From Mucilaginibacter defluvii (GTDB lineage: Bacteria; Bacteroidota; Bacteroidia; Sphingobacteriales; Sphingobacteriaceae), in NCBI RefSeq assembly GCF_039543225.1, contig NZ_BAABJI010000004.1, positions 186,001-250,000 of the forward strand: DNA of 64,000 bases, read 5' to 3'. Each line of letters starts with the position of its first letter. Position 1 is the stretch's first letter. The translations under genes were made by a program, and so were the position numbers. Positions 35,358 to 43,925 of the stretch are shown one piece after another. A model generated the notes under the pieces. It was not told where the DNA came from. It saw only the letters and a program-made list of their open reading frames with translations, and did not search any database.

Positions 35358-36362
35358 ATGAGTAACGATTTACAGGAAATAAATACAAACAGCGCTTTCA
35401 CACCCTTTAGGGGGATGGGGGGCCTGACGGCGGACAGTGTACACGTTTTTGCCCCGGCAACCGTAGCCAACGTAGTTTGCGGGTTTGATGTTTTAGGCTT
35501 TGCCGTTAACGAGCCCGGCGATGAGGTGGTTATGCGGGTTAAGGATACACCCGGCATCACCATCAGTAAAATCACGGGTGATGATGGCAGACTGCCGCTT
35601 GACCCGGCTAAGAACACCGTGAGTGTAAGCGTACAGCATTATCTGAATAGCATTGGCCGTGCCGATATCGGCTTGGATATTGAACTGCATAAAAAGATGC
35701 CTATCGGCAGTGGTTTGGGTTCAAGCTCGGCCAGTACGGTTGCGGGTTTGTATGCCATTAAAACCCTGATGGGTGATGACCGCGACCCTATAAACCTGCT
35801 GCCCTTTGCCATGAAAGGCGAGGAAATGGCCTGCGGGCATGGCCATGCAGATAACGTTGCGCCCGCCCTGTTAGGTGGCTTTGTGCTGATACGCAGTTAC
35901 GAACCGCTTGATGTGGTGCGCCTGCCGCATCCAAAGGATCTTTGGTGTGCTGTGGTATTCCCTGATGTTGATGTGCCAACCCGCGAGGCGCGTCAGATCA
36001 TTCGTAATAAAATAAATATGAAGGATGCCGTAACGCAATGGGGTAACATAGCAGGTTTAGTAAGTGGTTTGTTTATGCAGGATATTGACCTGATAGGCCG
36101 CAGTATGAAGGATGTACTGGTTGAACCGGTACGCTCCATGCTGATACCTGATTTTTACAAGATGCGCGAAATTGCCATGAGCAACGGCGCAGTAAGCTTC
36201 GGCATATCAGGCTCGGGGCCATCGGTATTCGCCTTTACCCGCGACGAGCAAACGGCAAAGGATATCACCCAAAAACTACAACAACACTTAACAGGATTAA
36301 AGATCGGCTCCAATACCTATGTATCTACGATAAATGATGCAGGGCCGAGAGTAATAGGATAA
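35358..36362 (+). CDS. thrB: Homoserine kinase
   Basis: 334 residues from ATG 35358. ThrB phosphorylates homoserine with ATP ahead of threonine synthase. GHMP kinase features: N-terminal ADSVHVFAPATVANVVCGFD, the P-loop-like MPIGSGLGSSSASTVAGL and the C-terminal SFGISGSGPSVFAFTRD. The first 25 residues (MSNDLQEINTNSAFTPFRGM and on) are not typical of the family, which starts about at DSVHVFAPAT, and are encoded partly by a GC-rich repeat. A second ATG at 35415 (MGGLTADSVH), preceded by AGGGGG, would give a normal-length 315-residue protein and is a fair alternative. Start therefore uncertain; gene certain. Confidence 0.93.
   Translation: MSNDLQEINTNSAFTPFRGMGGLTADSVHVFAPATVANVVCGFDVLGFAVNEPGDEVVMRVKDTPGITISKITGDDGRLPLDPAKNTVSVSVQHYLNSIGRADIGLDIELHKKMPIGSGLGSSSASTVAGLYAIKTLMGDDRDPINLLPFAMKGEEMACGHGHADNVAPALLGGFVLIRSYEPLDVVRLPHPKDLWCAVVFPDVDVPTREARQIIRNKINMKDAVTQWGNIAGLVSGLFMQDIDLIGRSMKDVLVEPVRSMLIPDFYKMREIAMSNGAVSFGISGSGPSVFAFTRDEQTAKDITQKLQQHLTGLKIGSNTYVSTINDAGPRVIG
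35395..35423. repeat. Inverted copy of the GC-rich repeat inside the thrB 5' end
   Basis: CTTTCACACCCTTTAGGGGG followed by ATGGGGGGC resembles the reverse complement of the repeat at 35311-35338 (TTCCCCCTTCAGGGGGTTAG and GGGG). It encodes thrB residues about 14-22 if the first ATG is used, and includes a palindrome CCCT-TT-AGGG. Confidence 0.5.
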
Positions 36363-36363
36363 A

Positions 36364-36464
36364 GGATTTCGGAATTCGGATTTTCAATTTCGAATTTTAT
36401 CCTATCCTATAAGTAAATAATTGAACAACAATAAATCCGAAATCAAAAATTTGCATTTCGAAAT
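36364..36464. repeat. Degenerate palindromic repeat between thrB and thrC
   Basis: GATTTCGGAATTCGGATTTT at 36365-36384 and AAATCCGAAATC at 36433-36444 are imperfect inverted copies, as are AATTTCGAA and TTTCGAAAT nearby. It fills the 110-base gap and looks like an intergenic repeat; no promoter or terminator with T-tract was seen. Confidence 0.5.
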
Positions 36465-36472
36465 AAGAGGTC

Positions 36473-37777
36473 ATGGAACTATACAGCACCAACAATACAT
36501 CAACAAGCGTATCATTTAAAGAAGCGGTTTTTAACAGTATGCCGCAGGATAAAGGTTTATATATGCCGGTAAACATTCCGCGCTTAAGCGACGAGTTTAT
36601 CAGCAACCTGGGCGAGCTAACCCTGCCGGAGATAGCCTTTGGCGTAGCCAAAAATATATTGGGCGATACCATCCCCGAGGCTGAACTGAGAGCACTGATA
36701 GATGATGCTATTAACTTTGATGCCCCGGTAGTGGAGCTGGAGGATGATGTATATGTGCTGGAGCTGTTCCACGGTCCGTCATTAGCCTTTAAGGATTTTG
36801 GTGCCCGCTTTATGAGCCGCATAATGAGCTATTTTTTAGAGGCAGGCGAGAAGCAGCTTGATGTACTGGTAGCCACCTCGGGCGATACCGGCGGTGCCGT
36901 AGCCTTGGGTTTTTTAGGCGTGCCGAATACCCGTGTTACGATCCTTTACCCTAAAGGTAAAGTAAGCGGCGTGCAGGAGCAGCAGCTAACCACCAACGGC
37001 CAAAACATCCGCGCGCTGGAGGTCGAAGGTACTTTTGATGATTGCCAGGCCTTGGTTAAGCAAGCTTTTACCGATGCGGAACTGAATGCGACCTACCGCC
37101 TTACATCAGCCAACTCTATTAACATCGCACGCTTGATACCGCAAACTTTTTACTACTTTAATGCCTATGCGCAGTTGCTGCGAAAGGGCAAAAGCAAGGT
37201 AGCTTTTGCGGTGCCAAGCGGTAACTTTGGTAATATTGGTGCAGGTTTGTTAGCCTGGAAAATGGGCTTGCCGGTTGTGCAATTTATTGCCGCTACCAAT
37301 GCTAATGATACAGTACCCGCGTTCTTAAAAACCGGTGTTTATGAGCCAAAGCCATCGGTATCAACCATATCAAACGCGATGGATGTTGGCAACCCAAGCA
37401 ACTGGGTGCGCATTGCCGATCTGTTTAAAGCTGACGAAACGGCATTGAAGCAACTCATCACTGGGTACAGTTATAACGATGAACAAACTGTTGAGGCTAT
37501 CGAAAAGGTTTATGCTGATCACCAGTATGTGGTTTGCCCGCACACGGCTATTGCCTGGAAGGCTTTAAAGGAATGGCAGGCAGACCATGCGCAAATAACC
37601 GGTGTTTTCCTGTCAACCGCGCATCCGTGCAAGTTTCCGGATGTAATACCGGCTGATGTAGCGGTGAACATTTCGGTACCCGAATCCGTTAAACAGCTTG
37701 AAGGAAGAGCGAAACAAGCGGTACAAATGCCGGCCAGTTTTGAAGCCTTTAAAACATACCTGTTAAAGAATATTTAA
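36473..37777 (+). CDS. thrC: Threonine synthase
   Basis: 434 residues. Converts O-phosphohomoserine to threonine using pyridoxal phosphate; last gene of the thr pathway here. The N-terminus MELYSTNNTSTSVSFKEAVF, the PLP lysine in HGPSLAFKDFGARFMSRIMS, ATSGDTGGAVALGF and the later FAVPSGNFGNIGAGLLAWKM and NPSNWVRI are signatures of the fold-type II enzyme of the short (bacterial) class. Its stop codon overlaps the following lipoprotein start (TAATG at 37775-37779), so the lipoprotein is probably translated from the thr mRNA. Confidence 0.97.
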   Translation: MELYSTNNTSTSVSFKEAVFNSMPQDKGLYMPVNIPRLSDEFISNLGELTLPEIAFGVAKNILGDTIPEAELRALIDDAINFDAPVVELEDDVYVLELFHGPSLAFKDFGARFMSRIMSYFLEAGEKQLDVLVATSGDTGGAVALGFLGVPNTRVTILYPKGKVSGVQEQQLTTNGQNIRALEVEGTFDDCQALVKQAFTDAELNATYRLTSANSINIARLIPQTFYYFNAYAQLLRKGKSKVAFAVPSGNFGNIGAGLLAWKMGLPVVQFIAATNANDTVPAFLKTGVYEPKPSVSTISNAMDVGNPSNWVRIADLFKADETALKQLITGYSYNDEQTVEAIEKVYADHQYVVCPHTAIAWKALKEWQADHAQITGVFLSTAHPCKFPDVIPADVAVNISVPESVKQLEGRAKQAVQMPASFEAFKTYLLKNI

Positions 37778-38124
37778 TGAAGCTTTTACGCTCCTGTTTT
37801 TTCGTTGGTGCATTATTACTTTCCCTGGGCTGCAAGCAAAAGTTTGACAAGGAAAAGTGGAGCCAAAAAAAAGAGTGGGACTATCCGCATCGCAACAAAA
37901 TGGTGAAAGATCTGCTCAAAAACCATGAGCTAAAGGGTAAACCGTTTAGCGATGTGAGAGCAATGCTGGGCGAACCTGACGACGTGGACGGCAAACAAGC
38001 CTATTACGATATTATAATGAAGTATGGGAGCGACATGGAACCTACCTACTCAAAGGAACTGGCTATATCCTTTAATGCTGATTCGGTTGTAATGGCGGTT
38101 GAAGTGCAGGAGCATAAAAATTGA
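37777..38124 (+). CDS. Small lipoprotein coupled to thrC, paralogue of the next gene
   Basis: 115 residues. Signal MKLLRSCFFVGALLLSLGC, then KQKFDKEKWSQKKEWDYPHR. The segment RNKMVKDLLKNHELKGKPFS and MLGEPDDVDGKQAYYDI have a helix-helix-strand pattern like the small SmpA/BamE-type lipoprotein fold, but this is a weak impression. The next gene has the same plan (FNRKLWNDAEGLDFKYRDGM, LLKNRKIKGMRFYQV, YYDIDVKY), so they are tandem paralogues. Its ATG overlaps the thrC stop codon by one base. Function unknown. Confidence 0.75.
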   Translation: MKLLRSCFFVGALLLSLGCKQKFDKEKWSQKKEWDYPHRNKMVKDLLKNHELKGKPFSDVRAMLGEPDDVDGKQAYYDIIMKYGSDMEPTYSKELAISFNADSVVMAVEVQEHKN

Positions 38125-38150
38125 GTATCTTCGCGCTATAATTATCAGCC

Positions 38151-38516
38151 ATGTTAAATAAGGTACTTTTTGTCAGTTTTTCTTTGTTGGTGATATTGCT
38201 TTCAGCCTGCCGCCGCGATCAGCCTTTTAACCGCAAACTGTGGAATGATGCTGAAGGGCTCGACTTTAAGTACCGCGACGGCATGTTAAACGATTTGCTA
38301 AAGAACAGAAAGATAAAAGGCATGCGGTTTTATCAGGTAACCGATAGCCTGGGCTGGCCTCAAGGTAAAAAGGATAATTATATTTATTATGACATTGATG
38401 TAAAATACGATGGCTACCCCCCAAGCTATGTAAAGCGCCTGTATGTTTATTTTAAGGATTCAGTAGCGGTAAGCACCAAGATTTACGAGCATACGGAGAA
38501 GAAAAAGAAGAAATAG
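38151..38516 (+). CDS. Small lipoprotein, second member of the pair
   Basis: 121 residues. Signal with lipobox LLSAC, then RRDQPFNRKLWNDAEG. It shares with the preceding lipoprotein the motifs W-x(3-8)-D-x(4)-R, LLKN, a Gly-x-x-F turn and YYDI followed by a final strand, and ends with a basic KKKKK tail that the neighbour lacks. Gap to the previous gene 26 bases, in which TATCTTCG approximates a -7 box, so it may also be transcribed alone. Function unknown. Confidence 0.72.
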   Translation: MLNKVLFVSFSLLVILLSACRRDQPFNRKLWNDAEGLDFKYRDGMLNDLLKNRKIKGMRFYQVTDSLGWPQGKKDNYIYYDIDVKYDGYPPSYVKRLYVYFKDSVAVSTKIYEHTEKKKKK

Positions 38517-38536
38517 ACTTCCGTTAAACATGCAGC

Positions 38537-38638
38537 GGAGATGCCATCCATTCGAACGGCAGCGAGAAACCTGTTGCGTTGGACAAAAAAGCGACAGATG
38601 TCTCCTCGTATTTCGTTCGAAATAACAAAGGAGATGCC
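38537..38638. repeat. Degenerate palindromic repeat, family of the element at 42169
   Basis: ATTCGAACGGCAGCGAGAAA on the left and GACAGATGTCTCCTCGTATT followed by TCGTTCGAAATAACAAA on the right are the two arms of a diverged copy of the element at 42169-42250. The 9-mer GGAGATGCC occurs directly on both sides (38537-38545 and 38630-38638), compatible with a target-site duplication but also with chance overlap of the arm. Confidence 0.6.
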
Positions 38639-38644
38639 GGATGT

Positions 38645-39049
38645 CTACGTTGTTTTAGCCAATACCCGCATCAGCGATGCATCCAGTATAGCAGTAAAAA
38701 TGCTTACCTTTTCGGCGGTATCTGCCAGCAAATCCTCAGGATAAATAAAGTTGTTTACGCCAATGGCTTTCAGCAATTCATCCGTTTCGGTATGCGGCTT
38801 TAGCTTATAACAGCAAATTTTAGTTTTTTTATAAAAGGCGTTCATGCGCAGGCGGCGAACGATACGTTCAATATCAGTTTTAATATACTCGTAATCAAAC
38901 AGGATCAAGTCGGGCTTCATCTCAAATATTACCGGGAAGATACGCGAGGTATCGGCAATATGCTTTACATAATCGTATTCGGCTGCTAAACGACGGGGGC
39001 AATTATCGGGGGCTACAAGTAGTACGTTTTTAAAACGTTGTCGTGTCAT
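38645..39049 (-). CDS. Degenerate receiver-like protein
   Basis: 134 residues. The order of predicted strands and helices follows a CheY-like receiver: NVLLVAPDN for the first strand, PDLILFDYEYIK for strand 3 with D52 at the phospho-acceptor place, and GVNNFIYPEDLL near the end. The acidic pair after strand 1 is lost (only D15) and no clear conserved Lys after strand 5 is present, so normal phosphorylation is doubtful. It may act as a phosphorylation-independent pseudo-receiver. Stands alone between a repeat and the prfB terminator. Confidence 0.6.
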   Translation of the reverse strand: MTRQRFKNVLLVAPDNCPRRLAAEYDYVKHIADTSRIFPVIFEMKPDLILFDYEYIKTDIERIVRRLRMNAFYKKTKICCYKLKPHTETDELLKAIGVNNFIYPEDLLADTAEKVSIFTAILDASLMRVLAKTT

Positions 39050-39162
39050 GCTCAGTTAATTAGGGGTGATAAAATTAAACTGTATAATTCACAATATCAA
39101 GCATTTATTATTTAAAAGAGTGTTAATTCTTTATTCACCTCATAAATGCCAAAACTTATTAA

Positions 39163-39197
39163 ACTAAAAAAGCCCTTAATTTATTGTTAAGGGCTTT
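39163..39197 (-). terminator. Intrinsic terminator of prfB
   Basis: Inverted repeat AAAGCCCTTAA (39169-39179) / TTAAGGGCTTT (39187-39197) with a 7-base loop. On the minus strand the hairpin is followed by a run of T (complement of TAAAAAAG), 32 bases after the prfB stop. Confidence 0.85.
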
Positions 39198-39228
39198 ATA
39201 TTATTCAAAACCGGTGCCAAAAAGCTGT

Positions 39229-40318
39229 TTATTTGTCGCCGCCGAACTCCATTAAATAGGCTTTTAAAAAGTCGTTGATATCGCCATCAAGCACGGCCTG
39301 CGCGTTTGATGTTTCGTGGTCGGTACGCAAATCCTTTACCAGTTTATACGGGTGTAAAACGTAGTTACGAATTTGCGATCCCCATTCTATCTTCTTTTTA
39401 TTACCCTCAATAGCGTTGGTGGTTTCCATACGCTTGCGCATTTCAATCTCGTATAATTGCGATTTCAGCAACCGGATAGCGTTCTCTTTGTTTTGCAACT
39501 GCGAGCGCGACTCCTGGTTTTTAATGATAATGCCCGATGGTTTGTGATACAAACGCACGGCTGTTTCCACTTTGTTCACGTTTTGCCCGCCGGCACCACC
39601 CGAGCGGAAGGTTTCAAACTCAATATCGGCCGGGTTAACTTCAATCTCAATAGTATCATCAACTAACGGATATACATATACGGATGCGAATGAGGTATGG
39701 CGCTTGGCATTGGCATCAAACGGAGATACACGCACCAGGCGGTGCACGCCATTTTCACCTTTAAGATAGCCATAGGCAAAATCGCCCTCAAACTGCAGGG
39801 TAACGGTTTTTATGCCGGCCACATCGCCTTCCTGCGAATCCTGCTCGGTAACCTTGTAGCCGTTTTTTTCGCCCCACATAATGTACATGCGCATCAGCAT
39901 GCTGGCCCAGTCGCAGCTTTCGGTACCACCGGCACCTGCGGTTATCTGTAATACGGCATTCAGCTGGTCTTCCTCGGCCGAAAGCATATTTTTAAATTCC
40001 AGCTCCTCTATGGCTACAGTAGCGGCATTAAACTGCTCCTTCATCTCGGGCTCGGTAGCATCGCCGGCCTGGTAAAATTCATACAATACCTGCGTATCGT
40101 CAACAATGGATGCCACGCGCTGGTAAGCGTCGGTCCATATTTTTTTGGCCTTGATGGATGCCAATACCTTTTCGGCCTCTTTGGGGGCATCCCAAAAATG
40201 TGGGCCTATGGTAATTTCCTGTTCTTCGTTCAGTTTTTCAAGCTTGGCATCAATGTCAAAGATGCCTCCTCAGGGAAGCTGTTCTATCCCTTAAATCCTG
40301 TATTTGTTCCTTGGTCAT
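39229..40318 (-). CDS. prfB: Peptide chain release factor 2, with programmed +1 frameshift
   Basis: RF2 (about 362 residues) recognises UGA and UAA and releases the peptide. The first 20 codons, from ATG 40318 ([20 protein letters not shown]), end at an in-frame TGA at 40258-40256. Skipping one T after CTT joins it to [20 protein letters not shown] and the 311-residue remainder. The site CTTTGAC preceded by AGGAGG is the standard RF2 autoregulatory frameshift. The long part holds [15 protein letters not shown] (SPF stop-codon recognition) and [16 protein letters not shown] (GGQ peptidyl hydrolysis). Without the shift only a 20-residue peptide is made when RF2 is abundant. Confidence 0.97.
40255..40270 (-). 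promoter_or_regulatory. RF2 programmed frameshift site
   Basis: On the minus strand AGGAGG (40270-40265), three bases (CAT), then CTTTGAC (40261-40255). The internal Shine-Dalgarno-like hexamer, its 3-base spacing to CTT and the TGA-C stop context match the well-studied RF2 site, even though the phylum rarely uses Shine-Dalgarno for initiation. Confidence 0.93.
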
Positions 40319-40322
40319 ACGG

Positions 40323-40330
40323 CAAATATA
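40323..40330 (-). promoter_or_regulatory. -7 promoter box of prfB
   Basis: Minus strand TATATTTG, a full TAnnTTTG match ending 4 bases (CCGT) before the prfB ATG at 40318. Predicts a leaderless prfB transcript. The -33 element is not clear. Confidence 0.45.
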
Positions 40331-40443
40331 AATATTTGTAAACGCGCGGGCTTACAAAACGTTTTTAATGAGGCGGTAAAAACAGCCGCTTTAAACATTC
40401 GTGTAAAAACGTGACGTGCTATTTACTTTAATCACTTTTATAA

Positions 40444-42132
<1,689 letters not shown>

Positions 42133-42168
42133 AAACCTCACCATTTTTGAGGGGGTTCAAAAATAAAT

Positions 42169-42250
42169 TTGTCATTTCGAACGAGGTACGAGGAGAAATC
42201 TGTCGCTGTTTTGTTAACGCAGACAGATCTCTCCTTCGTCGAGATGACAA
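42169..42250. repeat. Palindromic repeat (TTGTCATTTCG ends)
   Basis: Ends TTGTCATTTCG and CGAGATGACAA are inverted copies with one mismatch; inside, GAGAAATCTGTC and GACAGATCTCTC are a second inverted pair separated by about 15 bases around GTTTTGTTAACG. AATAAAT occurs directly on both flanks (42162-42168, 42249-42255). A diverged copy is at 38537-38638. Looks like a non-autonomous mobile palindrome. Confidence 0.75.
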
Positions 42251-42298
42251 TAAATTAAAATAAAAGCTACAAGCACAATCTATAAATAACCAATCCCC

Positions 42299-42363
42299 CC
42301 GGCCTTTTAATTTTCGGATAGCACTAAGGAAGCACTGCCTTTCAAAGAAAATTAAACAGCCGG
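42299..42363. repeat. Second palindromic element
   Basis: Arms CCGGCCTTTTAATTTTC (42299-42315) and GAAAATTAAACAGCCGG (42347-42363) pair in 15 of 17 positions around a loop that itself contains AGCACT-AAGGA-AGCACT. Probably another repeat family. Confidence 0.65.
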
Positions 42364-42372
42364 CGATTTTTC

Positions 42373-42396
42373 TTTCTTTTGATCGCTCAAAAGAAA
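42373..42396. repeat. Perfect 10-bp hairpin
   Basis: TTTCTTTTGA (42373-42382) and TCAAAAGAAA (42387-42396) are exact inverted repeats around loop TCGC. No T-tract follows on the plus strand; as it lies beside the element at 42299 it may be part of the same repeat. Confidence 0.6.
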
Positions 42397-42544
42397 TTTA
42401 GGACAGGTTATGAGCCGTGCTAAAAAAATGCATTACAGCACCTCATAATAAAAGCTCTTTCTCCCTCTGAAATATATTTCATTAATTTGTCCCTCCGCTT
42501 TTTAATGGTAAAACATTTTTTACCGGCGGCACATTTTAATTGTA

Positions 42545-43552
42545 ATGCAAAAGCAACCTAAAAAAATAGCGGTTATTGGCGGTGGCAGTTGGGCTACGGC
42601 AAACATCAAAATGTTGAGCGATAACGTCACCCCTAAACAAATATACTGGTGGATGCGTAACCCGGAAGCTGTTGAGCACATTCACAAATTCAGGCACAAC
42701 CCCAACTATTTAAGTTCGGTTGAAATAAAGGTACCGGCCGAAAATATATCCACCGATATAAAATATATCATAAGCAACGCCGACATGGTGCTGCTGAACG
42801 TGCCTGCCGCATTTTTGAAAGAAGCATTAAAAGGCATAACGCCTGATGATCTGAGGGGTAAAAAAATAATATCGGCCATAAAAGGCATTGTTCCGGATGA
42901 GAACCAGATCATCGGGGAGTTTTTGCAGCAGCATTGTATGGTACCCGCCCGGGATATCATCGTGATTAGCGGGCCATGCCATGCCGAGGAAGTGGCACTG
43001 GAAAAGCTGTCGTACTTAACTATCGCCTCGCAAGACACAGAACTTGCCGCAGAATTTGCCGGCATGATCAGCAACCGATACCTGAAAACCATCGTGTCCG
43101 ACGATATATATGGTACCGAATACGCCGCCGTATTAAAAAACATATATGCCATAGCCAGCGGTATTTGCCACGGCGTGGGTTATGGCGATAACTTTCAGGC
43201 GGTACTGATATCAAACGCTATAAAAGAGCTTAAAAACTTCCTGGATGCCGTGCATCCCATTGATCGTGATATAAAAGAGAGCGCTTACCTGGGTGACCTG
43301 CTGGTAACCGCTTATTCGCAATTTAGCCGTAACCGCACCTTTGGCAACATGATCGGCAAGGGCTATACGGTAACTTCAGCTCAATTAGAAATGAATATGA
43401 TTGCCGAGGGCTATTACGCTATCAATTGTTTGTATGAGGTTAACAAACAGCATAAGGTAAATATGCCTATTTGCGATGCAGTTTACAGCATCCTGTATCA
43501 AAAAAAATCGCCGGTTTTGGAGATGAAGAATTTGGCAGAGAAATTGAGCTGA
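42545..43552 (+). CDS. gpsA: Glycerol-3-phosphate dehydrogenase (NAD(P)+)
   Basis: 335 residues, usual length. Makes sn-glycerol-3-phosphate from dihydroxyacetone phosphate for phospholipid synthesis. N-terminal NAD(P)-binding IAVIGGGSWATANIKML, then ISAIKGIVPDENQIIGEFL, ISGPCHAEEVALEKLS and the substrate-binding GTEYAAVLKNIYAIASGICH with the catalytic Lys; C-terminal RNRTFGNMIGKGY. A small secreted protein gene follows 25 bases later. Confidence 0.97.
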   Translation: MQKQPKKIAVIGGGSWATANIKMLSDNVTPKQIYWWMRNPEAVEHIHKFRHNPNYLSSVEIKVPAENISTDIKYIISNADMVLLNVPAAFLKEALKGITPDDLRGKKIISAIKGIVPDENQIIGEFLQQHCMVPARDIIVISGPCHAEEVALEKLSYLTIASQDTELAAEFAGMISNRYLKTIVSDDIYGTEYAAVLKNIYAIASGICHGVGYGDNFQAVLISNAIKELKNFLDAVHPIDRDIKESAYLGDLLVTAYSQFSRNRTFGNMIGKGYTVTSAQLEMNMIAEGYYAINCLYEVNKQHKVNMPICDAVYSILYQKKSPVLEMKNLAEKLS

Positions 43553-43577
43553 TTAATCAACTTAATTATCTGATAAC

Positions 43578-43871
43578 ATGAAAAATATAGTAAAAGCCGC
43601 TATTGTAGCGGCAGGCTTATTTGCCGCCTCATACAGCTATGCGCAAAGTGTAGGTCAGGACGTAAAGAAAACGGCCAAAAAAGTAGGCAACAAAACGGCG
43701 GAGGTCGCTTCAAAAGGCGCTTCTTCAGTAGTTGATAAAAAATACGACGGCAAAGCCGGCCCTAATAATGAGACCATCTTTATTGATAAAAACTCGGCCT
43801 ATTATTACATCAACAAAAAAGGTAAACGCGTATATATCCCGAAAGAGCAACTACGTGATAAAGTAGAATAA
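43578..43871 (+). CDS. Small secreted basic protein
   Basis: 97 residues. Signal peptide (IVKAAIVAAGLFAASYSYAQ), then a Lys/Ala-rich helix (GQDVKKTAKKVGNKTAEVAS) and a short beta segment (ETIFIDKNSAYYYINKKGKR followed by VYIPKEQLRDKVE) that is found as a small repeat in many secreted Bacteroidota proteins. Predicted to be periplasmic. Function unknown. It shares a bidirectional terminator with the convergent DUF4136 gene. Confidence 0.75.
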   Translation: MKNIVKAAIVAAGLFAASYSYAQSVGQDVKKTAKKVGNKTAEVASKGASSVVDKKYDGKAGPNNETIFIDKNSAYYYINKKGKRVYIPKEQLRDKVE

Positions 43872-43910
43872 AATAAAAAACGCCCGCTGATTTAGCGGAC
43901 GTTTTTTATT
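43872..43910. terminator. Bidirectional terminator after the small secreted protein gene
   Basis: AATAAAAAACGCCCGCT and AGCGGACGTTTTTTATT are inverted copies with one mismatch around loop GATTT; A-run on one side and T-run on the other serve both strands (the DUF4136 gene ends at 43926 on the minus strand). Confidence 0.88.
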
Positions 43911-43925
43911 TGGAGTTTAACGTAA

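Larger units (their letters stand above)
42133..42544. other. 412-base intergenic stretch loaded with palindromes
   Basis: No gene seen. It contains the palindromic repeat at 42169-42250, a second palindrome at 42299-42363 and a perfect 10-bp hairpin at 42373-42396; the remaining 150 bases before gpsA are A/T-rich with TTAATTTG (one mismatch to the -7 box) near 42494. Confidence 0.7.
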
